Shown here one piece after another: positions 25,783 to 33,674 of a DNA stretch of 40,883 bases (within the stretch, counting starts at the first letter, position 1; each line of letters starts with the position of its first letter). The notes below the pieces were generated by a model that searched no databases, was not told the DNA's origin, and worked only from the letters and a program-made list of their open reading frames with translations. Both the position numbers and the translations under genes were made by a program. The stretch is from Streptomyces sp. (GTDB lineage: Bacteria > Actinomycetota > Actinomycetes > Streptomycetales > Streptomycetaceae), in the NCBI RefSeq assembly GCF_031181705.1, contig NZ_JAPSKN010000035.1, positions 1 through 40,883 on the forward strand, read 5' to 3'.

Positions 25783-27579
25783 TCACTTCGCGTAGATCGC
25801 CTCGATCTCGTGCGCGTAGTCCTTCGCCACCACGTTCCGCTTCAGCTTCAGCGAGGGCGTCAGGTGGCCCGACTCCTCCGTGAACTGGGAGGACAGGATG
25901 CGGAACTTCCGCACCGACTCCGCCTTCGACACCGCGGCGTTGCCGTCGTCGACCGCGGCCTGGACCGCGGCGAGCAGGTCCGGGTCCTCGCGCAGCGACG
26001 CCGCGGTGGAACCCGCCGGCTTGCCGTGGTCGGCGCACCAGCGGCCCAGGAACTCCTCGTCGAGGGTGACCAGCGCGCCCACGAACGGCCGCCCGTCGCC
26101 CACCACCATGCACTCGGCGACCAGCGCGTGCGCCCGGATGCGGTCCTCGATCACGGCCGGGGCGACGTTCTTGCCGCCCGCGGTGACGATGATCTCCTTC
26201 TTGCGGCCGGTGATCCTGAGGTAGCCGTCCTCGTCGAGGGTTCCGATGTCACCGGTGTGGAACCAGCCGTCGGCCAGCGCCTCCGCGGTCGCGCCGGGGT
26301 TGTTCCAGTACTCCTTGAACAGGTGCTCGCCGTGCAGCAGCACCTCGCCGTCGTCGGCGATCCGCACCACCGAACCGGGCAGCGGCTGGCCGACCGTGCC
26401 GATCTTCTGCCGGTCCCAGGGGTTGAACGCGGTGGCGGCGCAGGACTCGGTCAGCCCGTAGCCCTCCAGCACCGTGAAGCCGATGCCGCGGAAGAAGTGC
26501 CCGAGCCGCTCGCCGAGCGGGGCACCGCCGGAGATGGCGTACTCGCCGCGGCCGCCGAGGACCGCGCGCAGCTTGCCGTAGACGAGCTTGTCGAACGCCT
26601 TGTGCTTGATCCTCAGGCCGAACGACGGCCCCGAGGAGGTGTCCAGCGCCTTGCTGTAGGCGATCGCGGTGTCGGCGGCCTTGTCGAAGATCTTGCCCTT
26701 GCCGTCGGCCTGCGCCTTGGCGCGCGCCGAGTTGTAGACCTTCTCGAAGACGCGCGGCACCCCGAGGATCAGCGTCGGGCGGAACGCGGCCAGCTCGTCG
26801 GTGAGGTTCTTGATGTCCGGGACGCAGCCGAGCTTGATCGGCGCCATCATGGGCGCGATCTGCACCAGCCGTCCGAAGACGTGCGCGAGCGGCAGGAACA
26901 GCAGCACCGAGCACTCGCCCGTGCGGAACAGCGGACGCAGCCGCTCCACGATGTTGCCGCACTCCGCGAAGAAGCTGCGGTGGGTGAGCACACAGCCCTT
27001 GGGGCGGCCGGTGGTGCCCGAGGTGTAGACGATGGTCGCCGGGTCGTCGGCCTTGGCGACGGAGCCGCGCTCCTCGACCGTCTCGTCCGTGACGTCCTGG
27101 CCGAGCCGGGCCAGCTCGTCGAGGCCGCCGCCCTCGATCTGCCACACGTGCTTGAGCGCCGGCAGCCCCTCGCGCACCGACTCGACGGCGGCCGTGTGGG
27201 CGTCGGTCTCCACGACGCAGGCGGTCGCCCCCGAGTCGCCGAGGATCCAGCGCACCTGCTCCGGCGAACTCGTCTCGTACACCGGCACGGTCACCGCGCC
27301 GGCGCTCCAGATCGCGAAGTCGAGCAGCGTCCACTCGTAGCGGGTGCGGGACATCAGGCCCACCCGGTCGCCCGGCTGGACCCCGGCGGCGATCAGGCCC
27401 TTTGCGGCCGTGACCACCTCGGCGAGGAAGGCGGTGGCCGAGACGTCCTGCCAGGTGCCTGCGACCTTGCGGGCGATGACGGCGACGTCCGGGTGCTGCG
27501 CGGCGTTTCTGCGGACGATGTCGGTCAGGTTCCCGTCCGCGGGGACCTCGTACAAAGCCGGAAGGCTGAACTCGCGCAA
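25783..27579 (-). CDS. Long-chain acyl-CoA synthetase (FadD15-like)
   Basis: AMP-forming ligase that activates long-chain fatty acids with CoA, 598 residues. Motifs in order: YTSGTTGRPKG (about 186-196), the LPLAHVFGRLVQI segment, YGLTESCAA (about 375), TGDIGTLDEDGYLRITGRKKEIIVTAGGKN (hinge and A8 region, about 455-485; the catalytic Lys is near the C-terminus, in LTPSLKLKRN). The start is TTG at 27579 with GAGGAG 9 nt upstream; the ATG at 27595 is in another frame. It sits convergent to pimB, so a role in lipid or lipoglycan acylation is possible as well as fatty-acid breakdown. Confidence 0.95.
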   Translation of the reverse strand: MREFSLPALYEVPADGNLTDIVRRNAAQHPDVAVIARKVAGTWQDVSATAFLAEVVTAAKGLIAAGVQPGDRVGLMSRTRYEWTLLDFAIWSAGAVTVPVYETSSPEQVRWILGDSGATACVVETDAHTAAVESVREGLPALKHVWQIEGGGLDELARLGQDVTDETVEERGSVAKADDPATIVYTSGTTGRPKGCVLTHRSFFAECGNIVERLRPLFRTGECSVLLFLPLAHVFGRLVQIAPMMAPIKLGCVPDIKNLTDELAAFRPTLILGVPRVFEKVYNSARAKAQADGKGKIFDKAADTAIAYSKALDTSSGPSFGLRIKHKAFDKLVYGKLRAVLGGRGEYAISGGAPLGERLGHFFRGIGFTVLEGYGLTESCAATAFNPWDRQKIGTVGQPLPGSVVRIADDGEVLLHGEHLFKEYWNNPGATAEALADGWFHTGDIGTLDEDGYLRITGRKKEIIVTAGGKNVAPAVIEDRIRAHALVAECMVVGDGRPFVGALVTLDEEFLGRWCADHGKPAGSTAASLREDPDLLAAVQAAVDDGNAAVSKAESVRKFRILSSQFTEESGHLTPSLKLKRNVVAKDYAHEIEAIYAK

Positions 27580-27866
27580 GACTGCTGCTCCTCATAGGGC
27601 GCCGGCGCCACGACGGTGTGTGCTGCGACGGTGCGGTCCAAGGCTCGGGCAGGTGCTCGGGCTTTCACTTGTTGAAATGCAGAGCACGACTGGACTGCCC
27701 GGACGTTACCCGCCGGTATGGCTTCTCCGACAGGGGGTCCCGTCGAGATGTTCGCTGCGTCACACAGTTGGGTATTCCTTCGCGCACAGTAGTCCACGGG
27801 CTGAATCACTGACCAGTAACCGCAGGTAGGACCGCCACTGTTCACGTATGCCGCACACGCTTACGC
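27580..27866. other. Divergent intergenic region
   Basis: The 287-nt gap between the acyl-CoA ligase and the metallophosphoesterase should hold both promoters. It is less GC-biased than its surroundings. I could not assign a confident -35/-10 pair for the ligase. For the phosphoesterase, TACGCT at 27862-27867 lies 8 nt before the ATG. No small gene is supported here. Confidence 0.5.
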
Positions 27867-27875
27867 TTGATCGTC

Positions 27876-28673
27876 ATGGCACCCACACCCACCGGAGACA
27901 GAAGGACACGCGTGCACGTGGTCAGCGACGTGCACGGCAACGCCCGTGACCTGGCCAGAGCCGGTGAGGGCGCCGACGCGCTGATCTGCCTGGGCGATCT
28001 CGTCCTGTTCCTCGACTACGCCGACCACTCGCGCGGCATCTTCCCCGACCTCTTCGGCGTCGAGAACGCCGACCGCATCGTCGCGTTGCGCACCGCGCGC
28101 CGCTTCGAGGAGGCACGGGAACTCGGGGCCCGGCTGTGGGCCGGCATCGGCGGGGACCGGGCCGCGGTGATCGAGCAGGCGGTGCGCAAGCAGTACGCGG
28201 AGCTGTTCGCCGCGTTCCCCACTCCGACGTACGCCACCTACGGCAACGTCGACATGCCGCCCCTGTGGCAGGAGTACGCCGGCCCCGGCACGACGGTCCT
28301 CGACGGCGAGCGCGTCGAGATAGGCGGCCGGGTCTTCGGCTTCGTCGGCGGCGGCCTGCGCACCCCGATGCGGACGCCGTACGAGATCAGCGACGAGGAG
28401 TACGCGGCGAAGATCGAGGCGGTCGGCGAGGTCGACGTGCTGTGCACGCACATCCCGCCCGAGGTCCCCGAACTCGTCTACGACACCGTCGCGCGCCGTT
28501 TCGAGCGGGGCAGCCGGGCCCTGCTGGACGCCATCCGCCGCACCCGCCCCCGCTACTCCCTCTTCGGGCACGTGCACCAGCCGCTGGTGCGCAGGATGCG
28601 GATCGGGGCAACCGAGTGTGTGAACGTGGGGCACTTCGCGGGGACCGGGACGCCGTGGGCGCTGGAGTGGTGA
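27876..28673 (+). CDS. Calcineurin-like metallophosphoesterase
   Basis: Dinuclear-metal phosphoesterase of 265 residues. Metal-binding motifs are complete: DVH (VHVVSDVHGNA, about residues 14-22), GDL (CLGDLVLFLD), GNVD in TYGNVDMP (in place of the usual GNHD), the TH of LCTHIPPE, and GHVH in LFGHVHQPLVRR. The ATG at 27876 is chosen over the TTG at 27867; a GTG at 27912 is also possible. Substrate is unknown; relatives hydrolyse phosphodiesters or phosphoprotein bonds. It is followed 121 nt later by an SRPBCC gene. Confidence 0.9.
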   Translation: MAPTPTGDRRTRVHVVSDVHGNARDLARAGEGADALICLGDLVLFLDYADHSRGIFPDLFGVENADRIVALRTARRFEEARELGARLWAGIGGDRAAVIEQAVRKQYAELFAAFPTPTYATYGNVDMPPLWQEYAGPGTTVLDGERVEIGGRVFGFVGGGLRTPMRTPYEISDEEYAAKIEAVGEVDVLCTHIPPEVPELVYDTVARRFERGSRALLDAIRRTRPRYSLFGHVHQPLVRRMRIGATECVNVGHFAGTGTPWALEW

Positions 28674-28794
28674 GGACGCCCCAGGTCGGGTGAGATCGGC
28701 GGGTCCCGTGCGCGGTAGCCTTCACGCTGCACACACGTGCGCACGAGTGCGCGCGGCGATCTCTTACCGGCCCGCATCTGGAGGAGCCACGGCG

Positions 28795-29235
28795 ATGGCG
28801 GAACACACCAGCTCGAGCATCACCATCGAGGCGGCCCCGGCCGACGTCATGGCGGTCATCGCCGACTTCGAGCGCTACCCGGACTGGACCGGCGAGGTGA
28901 AGGAGGCGGAGGTCCTCAAGGCCGACGCCCAGGGCCGTGCCGAGCAGGTCCGCCTCGTCATGGACGCCGGCGCGATCAAGGACGACCAGGTGCTCGCGTA
29001 CACCTGGACCGGCGGGAACGAGGTGTCCTGGACGCTGGTGAAGTCCCAGATGCTGCGCTCCCTCGACGGCACGTATCTGCTGAAGCCGGCGGGGGCGGGC
29101 GGCACGGAGGTCACCTACGCGCTCACCGTCGACGTCAAGATCCCCATGCTCGGCATGATCAAGCGCAAGGCGGAGAAGGTCATCATCGACCGGGCGCTGG
29201 CGGGACTGAAGAAGCGGGTGGAGTCGGGCACGTAG
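28795..29235 (+). CDS. SRPBCC (polyketide cyclase/START-like) family protein
   Basis: A 146-residue protein with the helix-grip fold: ADVMAVIADFERYPDWTGEVKEAEVL is the hallmark N-terminal part of SRPBCC proteins. Later beta strands (VRLVMDAGAIKDDQVLAYTWT, VSWTLVKS, GTYLLKP) and the C-terminal helix (IIDRALAGLKKRVE) complete the fold. These proteins bind hydrophobic ligands; the ligand here is unknown. ATG start with GGAGGAG 9 nt upstream. It precedes the ArsA-like ATPase, DUF5304 protein and glucokinase genes on the same strand. Confidence 0.92.
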   Translation: MAEHTSSSITIEAAPADVMAVIADFERYPDWTGEVKEAEVLKADAQGRAEQVRLVMDAGAIKDDQVLAYTWTGGNEVSWTLVKSQMLRSLDGTYLLKPAGAGGTEVTYALTVDVKIPMLGMIKRKAEKVIIDRALAGLKKRVESGT

Positions 29236-29290
29236 GGGGTCGCGTCGCAGGCGTTCCGTGCTCTGCCGTGCGCGGGCGCGTCGTGGCTCG

Positions 29291-29311
29291 TCGCGCAGTT
29301 CCCGGCGCCCC
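29291..29311 (-). repeat. Dispersed intergenic repeat, copy 4 (inverted)
   Basis: Reverse complement of the core with one mismatch, between the SRPBCC and ATPase genes. The reverse-strand flank CGAGCCACGACGCGCCCGC continues the similarity with copies 2 and 3. Confidence 0.75.
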
Positions 29312-29331
29312 TGGGGGCGCGGCGGCACCGG

Positions 29332-29337
29332 TACCGT
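29332..29337 (+). promoter_or_regulatory. Putative -10 box before the ArsA-like gene
   Basis: TACCGT lies 8 nt before the ATG at 29346 with no Shine-Dalgarno sequence, again suggesting a leaderless start. Confidence 0.4.
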
Positions 29338-29345
29338 TCACCCCC

Positions 29346-30515
29346 ATGCGCACCCTCCTGATCACCGGCCCCGGCGGCAGCGGTCGTACCACCCTCGCGG
29401 CCGCGACCGCCCTGGCCGCGGCGGCGCGGGGCACGGACACCCTCGTCCTCGGCACCGACCGCACGGACACCCTCGGTGCCGCCCTCGGCGTCCCGACCGG
29501 CCCGGCCCCGGTCGAAGCCGCCCCGCACCTCACCGCCTGGCGCCCCGACCCCGCGCGGGACTTCCGCCGGGACCTCACCGCCCTCCAGGACCGCGCCGCC
29601 TCCGCCCTCGACCTCCTGGGCGCCTCCCGCCTGGACCCCGAGGAACTCACCCCGCTGCCCGGAGCCGAGGAACTCGCCCTGCTGCGCGCCCTGCGCGACG
29701 CCGCGCTGTCGGAGAGGTACGGCCTCCTCGTCGTCGACCTGCCCCCGGTCCCGCAGGCCCTCGCCCTGCTCGCCCTGCCCGAGGAACTCCGCCGCTACCT
29801 GCGCCGCCTGCTGCCGCCCGAGCGGCAGGCCGCCCGCGCCCTGCGCCCCGTCCTCGGCCGGCTCGCCGGCGTCCCGATGCCCGCGGAGTGGCTGTACGAG
29901 ACGGCGGCCCGCTGGGACGTGGAGCTGGCCGCCGTGGAGGCCGTCGTCGCCGACCGCGACACCGTCGTACGGCTGGTCGCCGAACCCGGCCCGGCCGGCG
30001 CCGACGCCCTGCGCGCCGCCGGTCTCGGCCTCGCCCTGCGCGGCCTGCGCACCGACGTCGTCGTCGCCAACCGCGTCCTGCCCGAGGCCTCGGCGGACAC
30101 CTGGCTGGCCGGCCCGGTCGCCCAGCAGCGCAAGACGCTGGACGAGTGGCGCGAGTCCCACGAGGTGCGCACCGTCGCCCACCTCGGCCGCGACCCGCGC
30201 GGCGGCGACGACCTCACCGCCCTGGCCGTGCCCGGTCCCGGCGCGGACGCCCCCGCCGTCGAGTGGCCCGTGACCGACCGGCTCGGCGAGGACGGCGTGC
30301 TCGTGTGGCACATCCCGCTGCCCGGCGCCCTGCGCGACGAACTCGACCTCGTGCGGCGCGGCGACGAACTCGTCGTCACGGCGGGGAGGTTCCGCCGGGT
30401 CGTCCCCCTGCCCTCCGTGCTGCGCCGCTGCACCGTGGCCGGGGCCGCTCTGCGCGACGGCGAGCTGCGCATCCGCTTCGCCCCCGACCCGAAGCTCTGG
30501 CCGCGGTCCCGGTGA
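29346..30515 (+). CDS. ArsA-like ATPase with altered P-loop
   Basis: A 389-residue relative of the ArsA/GET3 ATPases. The N-terminal P-loop is GPGGSGRTT (residues 8-16), where the usual GKGGxGKT has lost the signature Lys (Pro9) and the Walker A Lys (Arg14). LLVVDLPP (about 131-138) is the switch/Walker B-like segment. DVVVANRVLPE matches the family's VVxN motif. The C-terminal 75 residues (HIPLPGALRDELDLVRRGDELVVTAG and on) resemble the HSP20-like domain found at the end of some ArsA proteins. Loss of both lysines questions ATP hydrolysis. It may act as a nucleotide-binding or scaffold protein. It lies two genes before glkA. Confidence 0.85.
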   Translation: MRTLLITGPGGSGRTTLAAATALAAAARGTDTLVLGTDRTDTLGAALGVPTGPAPVEAAPHLTAWRPDPARDFRRDLTALQDRAASALDLLGASRLDPEELTPLPGAEELALLRALRDAALSERYGLLVVDLPPVPQALALLALPEELRRYLRRLLPPERQAARALRPVLGRLAGVPMPAEWLYETAARWDVELAAVEAVVADRDTVVRLVAEPGPAGADALRAAGLGLALRGLRTDVVVANRVLPEASADTWLAGPVAQQRKTLDEWRESHEVRTVAHLGRDPRGGDDLTALAVPGPGADAPAVEWPVTDRLGEDGVLVWHIPLPGALRDELDLVRRGDELVVTAGRFRRVVPLPSVLRRCTVAGAALRDGELRIRFAPDPKLWPRSR

Positions 30516-30576
30516 CTCCGGCCGCTACGCCCGTTCGGGTAACGTCGTAGGGACGAACCGTAGGCAGGAGTCCGTC

Positions 30577-31077
30577 ATGAGCGAACAGCTCCCCCCGTCC
30601 GGTGACACCCCCGACGAGGCCGTGGACGAGACGCGGGCGACCGACGCCGACGCCTGGGCGACGGCGTGCGCCGAGGACCTCGAAGCGGAGCAGGCCCGCC
30701 GCCGCACCCGGTACGGTCCGCCCCCCGGCTCCGCGGCCGAGGAGCTGAAGAAGCTCGTCGACGCCGTCGCGGACCGGCTGTCCGGCCTGCAGTCCCCGCT
30801 GTTCGGCGCGGTCGCCGGGCCCGCCGCCCAGCAGGTCGTACGGCAGGTCGTCGATCAGGCCAAGGCGGCCGTGGAACCGGTCATCGAGCGCAATCCGGAC
30901 GTCTTCGACCACCTGGCGGCCGCCGGGAACGAGCTGCTCGCCGCCTACCGCTCCGCCGTCCAGGCCCAGGAGCGCCGCTGGACCGGCCGCGACGACCGAA
31001 GCGACCCGCGTGACCCGCACGAACGCCGTGACCCGGGTGACGACGCGGGCCCGGGCGAGCGCATCGACCTCGACTGA
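30577..31077 (+). CDS. DUF5304-like protein upstream of glkA
   Basis: A 166-residue acidic, cytoplasmic-looking protein with no signal peptide. Residues 1-55 are Asp/Ala-rich; the central part (about 50-130) is helical (SAAEELKKLVDAVADRLSGL, QVVRQVVDQAKAAVEPVIERNPDVFDHLAAAGNELLAAYRSAV), and the C-terminus is Arg/Asp-rich. AGGAG precedes the ATG. It occupies the place of SCO2127 in S. coelicolor, a gene next to glkA which has been linked to glucose repression; I cite that from memory. The mechanism is unknown. Confidence 0.8.
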   Translation: MSEQLPPSGDTPDEAVDETRATDADAWATACAEDLEAEQARRRTRYGPPPGSAAEELKKLVDAVADRLSGLQSPLFGAVAGPAAQQVVRQVVDQAKAAVEPVIERNPDVFDHLAAAGNELLAAYRSAVQAQERRWTGRDDRSDPRDPHERRDPGDDAGPGERIDLD

Positions 31078-31210
31078 GCCCGCGGTCACCGGCCGAGCGG
31101 CGCCCGGCGCGCCGCCGCCGGGCGTGCCCACCGACCGGACGACAGGAATCCCGGGGCAGGGCCTCGGGTACCGTTGGCCGTAGCGGGGCTCGACCGAAAC
31201 TGAGGGATTC

Positions 31211-32164
31211 ATGGGACTCACCATCGGCGTCGACATCGGCGGCACGAAGATCGCGGCCGGCGTGGTCGATGAGGAAGGCAACATCCTCTCTACCCACAAG
31301 GTGCCGACCCCGGGCACGCCCGAGGGCATCGTGGACGCCATCGCCTCGGCGGTGGACGGCGCACACGTCGGTCACGACATCGTCGGCGTGGGCATCGGCG
31401 CCGCCGGCTACGTCAACCGGCAGCGCTCGGAGGTCTACTTCGCGCCCAACATCCACTGGCGCAACGAGCCGCTCAAGGAGAAGGTCGAGGCCCGTGTGGG
31501 CCTCCCGGTGGTCGTCGAGAACGACGCGAACGCCGCGGCGTGGGGCGAGTACAAGTTCGGTGCCGGCAAGGGCCACCGCAACGTCATCTGCATCACGCTG
31601 GGGACGGGCCTCGGCGGCGGCATCATCATCGGCAACAAGCTGCGCCGCGGACACTTCGGCGTGGCCGCCGAGTTCGGCCACATCCGCATGGTGCCGGACG
31701 GCCTGCTGTGCGGCTGCGGCTCGCAGGGCTGCTGGGAGCAGTACGCCTCGGGCCGCGCGCTGGTGAGGTACGCCAAGCAGCGCGCCAACGCCACCCCCGA
31801 GAACGCCGAGATCCTGCTCGGCCTCGGCAACGGCACGCCCGACGGCATCGAGGGCAAGCACATCTCCATGGCCGCCCGCCAGGGCGACCGCGTGGCCGTC
31901 GACTCCTACCGCGAACTGGCCCGTTGGGTCGGCGCGGGCCTGGCCGACCTCGCCTCCCTCTTCGACCCCTCGGCGTTCATCGTCGGCGGCGGCCTCTCCG
32001 ACGAGGGCGAACTGGTCCTGGGCCCGATCCGCAAGTCCTACAAGCGCTGGCTGGTGGGCGGCAACTGGCGCCCGGTGGCCGAGGTCCGCGCCGCGGAACT
32101 GGGCAACAAGGCGGGCCTGGTGGGAGCCGCCGACCTGGCCCGGGAGCCCGACCCGATCATGTGA
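31211..32164 (+). CDS. glkA: ROK-family glucokinase
   Basis: Phosphorylates glucose with ATP and, in Streptomyces, is a key player in carbon catabolite repression. It has 317 residues, the same length as known Streptomyces GlkA. Motifs: GVDIGGTKIAAGVVD (ATP-binding, about 5-19), ENDANAAAWGE (catalytic Asp of the END motif), TLGTGLGGG, and the ROK zinc site with His157 (EFGHIRM) and Cys167, Cys169, Cys174 in CGCGSQGCWEQ. The ROK DNA-binding N-terminus of repressors is absent. A TACCGT hexamer at 31169 may be its -10 box; the DUF5304 gene lies 133 nt upstream. Confidence 0.97.
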   Translation: MGLTIGVDIGGTKIAAGVVDEEGNILSTHKVPTPGTPEGIVDAIASAVDGAHVGHDIVGVGIGAAGYVNRQRSEVYFAPNIHWRNEPLKEKVEARVGLPVVVENDANAAAWGEYKFGAGKGHRNVICITLGTGLGGGIIIGNKLRRGHFGVAAEFGHIRMVPDGLLCGCGSQGCWEQYASGRALVRYAKQRANATPENAEILLGLGNGTPDGIEGKHISMAARQGDRVAVDSYRELARWVGAGLADLASLFDPSAFIVGGGLSDEGELVLGPIRKSYKRWLVGGNWRPVAEVRAAELGNKAGLVGAADLAREPDPIM

Positions 32165-32179
32165 CGCCCTGTGCTGTCA

Positions 32180-32200
32180 GGGGTGCGGGGAACCGCGCGA
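32180..32200 (+). repeat. Dispersed intergenic repeat, copy 5
   Basis: Core with two changes (GGGGTGCGGGGAACCGCGCG plus A), 15 nt after glkA. The flank CAAGCCACGAACCACCGGCA follows. Confidence 0.65.
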
Positions 32201-32256
32201 CAAGCCACGAACCACCGGCACTCGCGCACGGTCCCCGCGCCCCGAGCCGCGGGGCG

Positions 32257-32262
32257 TAGATT
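32257..32262 (+). promoter_or_regulatory. Putative -10 box giving a leaderless mRNA
   Basis: TAGATT ends 6 nt before the ATG at 32269; no Shine-Dalgarno sequence. Confidence 0.5.
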
Positions 32263-32268
32263 GATCAC

Positions 32269-33015
32269 ATGCCGCTGCTCCCCAACTCCCGTACCGAACC
32301 CGACGGTTCCGCGGTCATCAGGGTCCTCAGCTACAACATCCGCTCGATGCGCGACGACACCGCCGCCCTGGCCCGTGTCATCCGCGCCTGCGAACCCGAC
32401 CTGGTGCTCATCCAGGAAGCCCCCCGCTTCTTCCGCTGGCGCAAGAAGCTCGCCCGCCTCGCCCTCGCCTGCGACCTGGTCCTCGTCACCGGGGGCGCCA
32501 CCACCACGGGCCCGGCGATCCTCAGCTCGCTCCGGGTGGGCGTCGAACGCACGGAGGACGTCCTCCTGCCCCACACCCCCGGCCTGCACCGCCGCGGCTT
32601 CGCCACCGCGGTCGTCCGCATCGCCGGCGCCCGCCTCGGCGTTTTGAGCTGCCACCTGTCCCTGCAGCAGGACGAGCGCCGCGACCAGGCCGGCATGCTC
32701 CTTGACCGGCTCGCCGGGCTGGGCGTGGAGCACGCGATCGCCGGCGGCGACCTGAACGAACGGCCCGACGGCCCCGCCTTCCGCCGCCTGGCCGGCACCC
32801 TGACCGACTGCCGGGCCGCGTCCCCCTGGGGCGGCGAGCACACCTGGACCCCCGCCGACCCCCACCAGCGCATCGACGCGATCTTCGCGACCGAGGGCGT
32901 CGAGGTGCTGGGCTGCGGCGTACCGACCGACCTGCCCGGGGTGACCGGGACAGACCTGAGGGCGGCCACGGACCACCTCCCGGTCCTGGCCGCCCTCAGG
33001 GTGCCGGCGTCCTAG
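32269..33015 (+). CDS. Endonuclease/exonuclease/phosphatase (EEP) family hydrolase
   Basis: A 248-residue protein with the EEP fold. Motifs: LSYNIRSM (Asn), LVLIQEAPR (metal-binding Glu), LSCHLSL (His), AGGDLNERPDGPAF (GDLN), RIDAIFA, and ATDHLPVLAAL (catalytic Asp-His). All catalytic residues are present. No signal peptide. Substrate could be DNA, a phospholipid or a phosphate ester. Its stop overlaps the convergent membrane-protein gene by 4 nt. Confidence 0.92.
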   Translation: MPLLPNSRTEPDGSAVIRVLSYNIRSMRDDTAALARVIRACEPDLVLIQEAPRFFRWRKKLARLALACDLVLVTGGATTTGPAILSSLRVGVERTEDVLLPHTPGLHRRGFATAVVRIAGARLGVLSCHLSLQQDERRDQAGMLLDRLAGLGVEHAIAGGDLNERPDGPAFRRLAGTLTDCRAASPWGGEHTWTPADPHQRIDAIFATEGVEVLGCGVPTDLPGVTGTDLRAATDHLPVLAALRVPAS

Positions 33016-33674
33016 ACGACCGCTCCCCGCCCGGGGTCGTCGTCCTCCTCGTCGTCCGTCCGCATGCGCATCACCAGCGTCGCGAACCCGCCCAGGAACC
33101 CGCCGATCCCGAGCGTGGTCAGCCACCAGGTCATCTCCCAGCCGAGCAGCACGGCCAGCAGGAGCAGCACCGGCCCGCCGAGCACCCCCAGCCAGGCGAA
33201 CTTCGCCGTCGGGTCGGCGGTCGGCAGCGGCGGCGGCTCCGGCGGCACGAAGTGGCCCTCGTCGTCCGCGTCGAAGTCGTCCTCGGTGGGCTCGGGCGCG
33301 GTGTAGTCGCGGGGGCCGACGCCGGGCGCGAAGGAGACGGAGCCACCCAGCGGCCCGGCCGGCTTGTCCGGCCTGTCACCCGACGGCTTGGGCTCCGGCC
33401 CGTCCGGCTCCCCGGGCCGGCCGGCCTCGGCGGGGGCCGTCCCGGCCGCCGCGTCCACCCGGTCGTCGTTGGTCGGGGACTCCAGCAGCGCGAGGTCCTC
33501 GACCGACTTGAACGGCTTGGCACCCGGCGGGTCCGGCGGCTCGTCGCCGTAGCCGGCGACGATCGCCGCCCAGGCGGCCTCCTCGTCGAAGGGGGCGCCC
33601 TTCTCGTCCGGCTCGCGGCCCTCGTGGCCTTCGCGGCCCTCGCGGCCCTCGCGGTCGGAGTCGTGCTCAGCCAC
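33012..33674 (-). CDS. Acidic hypothetical protein with C-terminal membrane helices
   Basis: A 220-residue protein starting at GTG 33674, 8 nt inside the end of the hydrolase gene (a longer in-frame opening is only its shadow). The N-terminus has repeated Glu-Gly-Arg units (REGREGREGHEGRE). The middle is Pro/Asp/Glu-rich and disordered, and two membrane helices lie near 152-172 and 175-196 (LLLLAVLLGWEMTWWLTTLG region), followed by an acidic tail. I do not recognise a family. Coupled translation with the esterase gene suggests a link, but no function can be assigned. Confidence 0.78.
   Translation of the reverse strand: MAEHDSDREGREGREGHEGREPDEKGAPFDEEAAWAAIVAGYGDEPPDPPGAKPFKSVEDLALLESPTNDDRVDAAAGTAPAEAGRPGEPDGPEPKPSGDRPDKPAGPLGGSVSFAPGVGPRDYTAPEPTEDDFDADDEGHFVPPEPPPLPTADPTAKFAWLGVLGGPVLLLLAVLLGWEMTWWLTTLGIGGFLGGFATLVMRMRTDDEEDDDPGRGAVV

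Noticed and set aside
25810..27597. Long plus-strand open frame opposite the acyl-CoA ligase
   Set aside because: It is an antisense shadow caused by high GC; composition is Arg/Asp/Val-rich and no domain is visible, while the minus strand has all ligase motifs.
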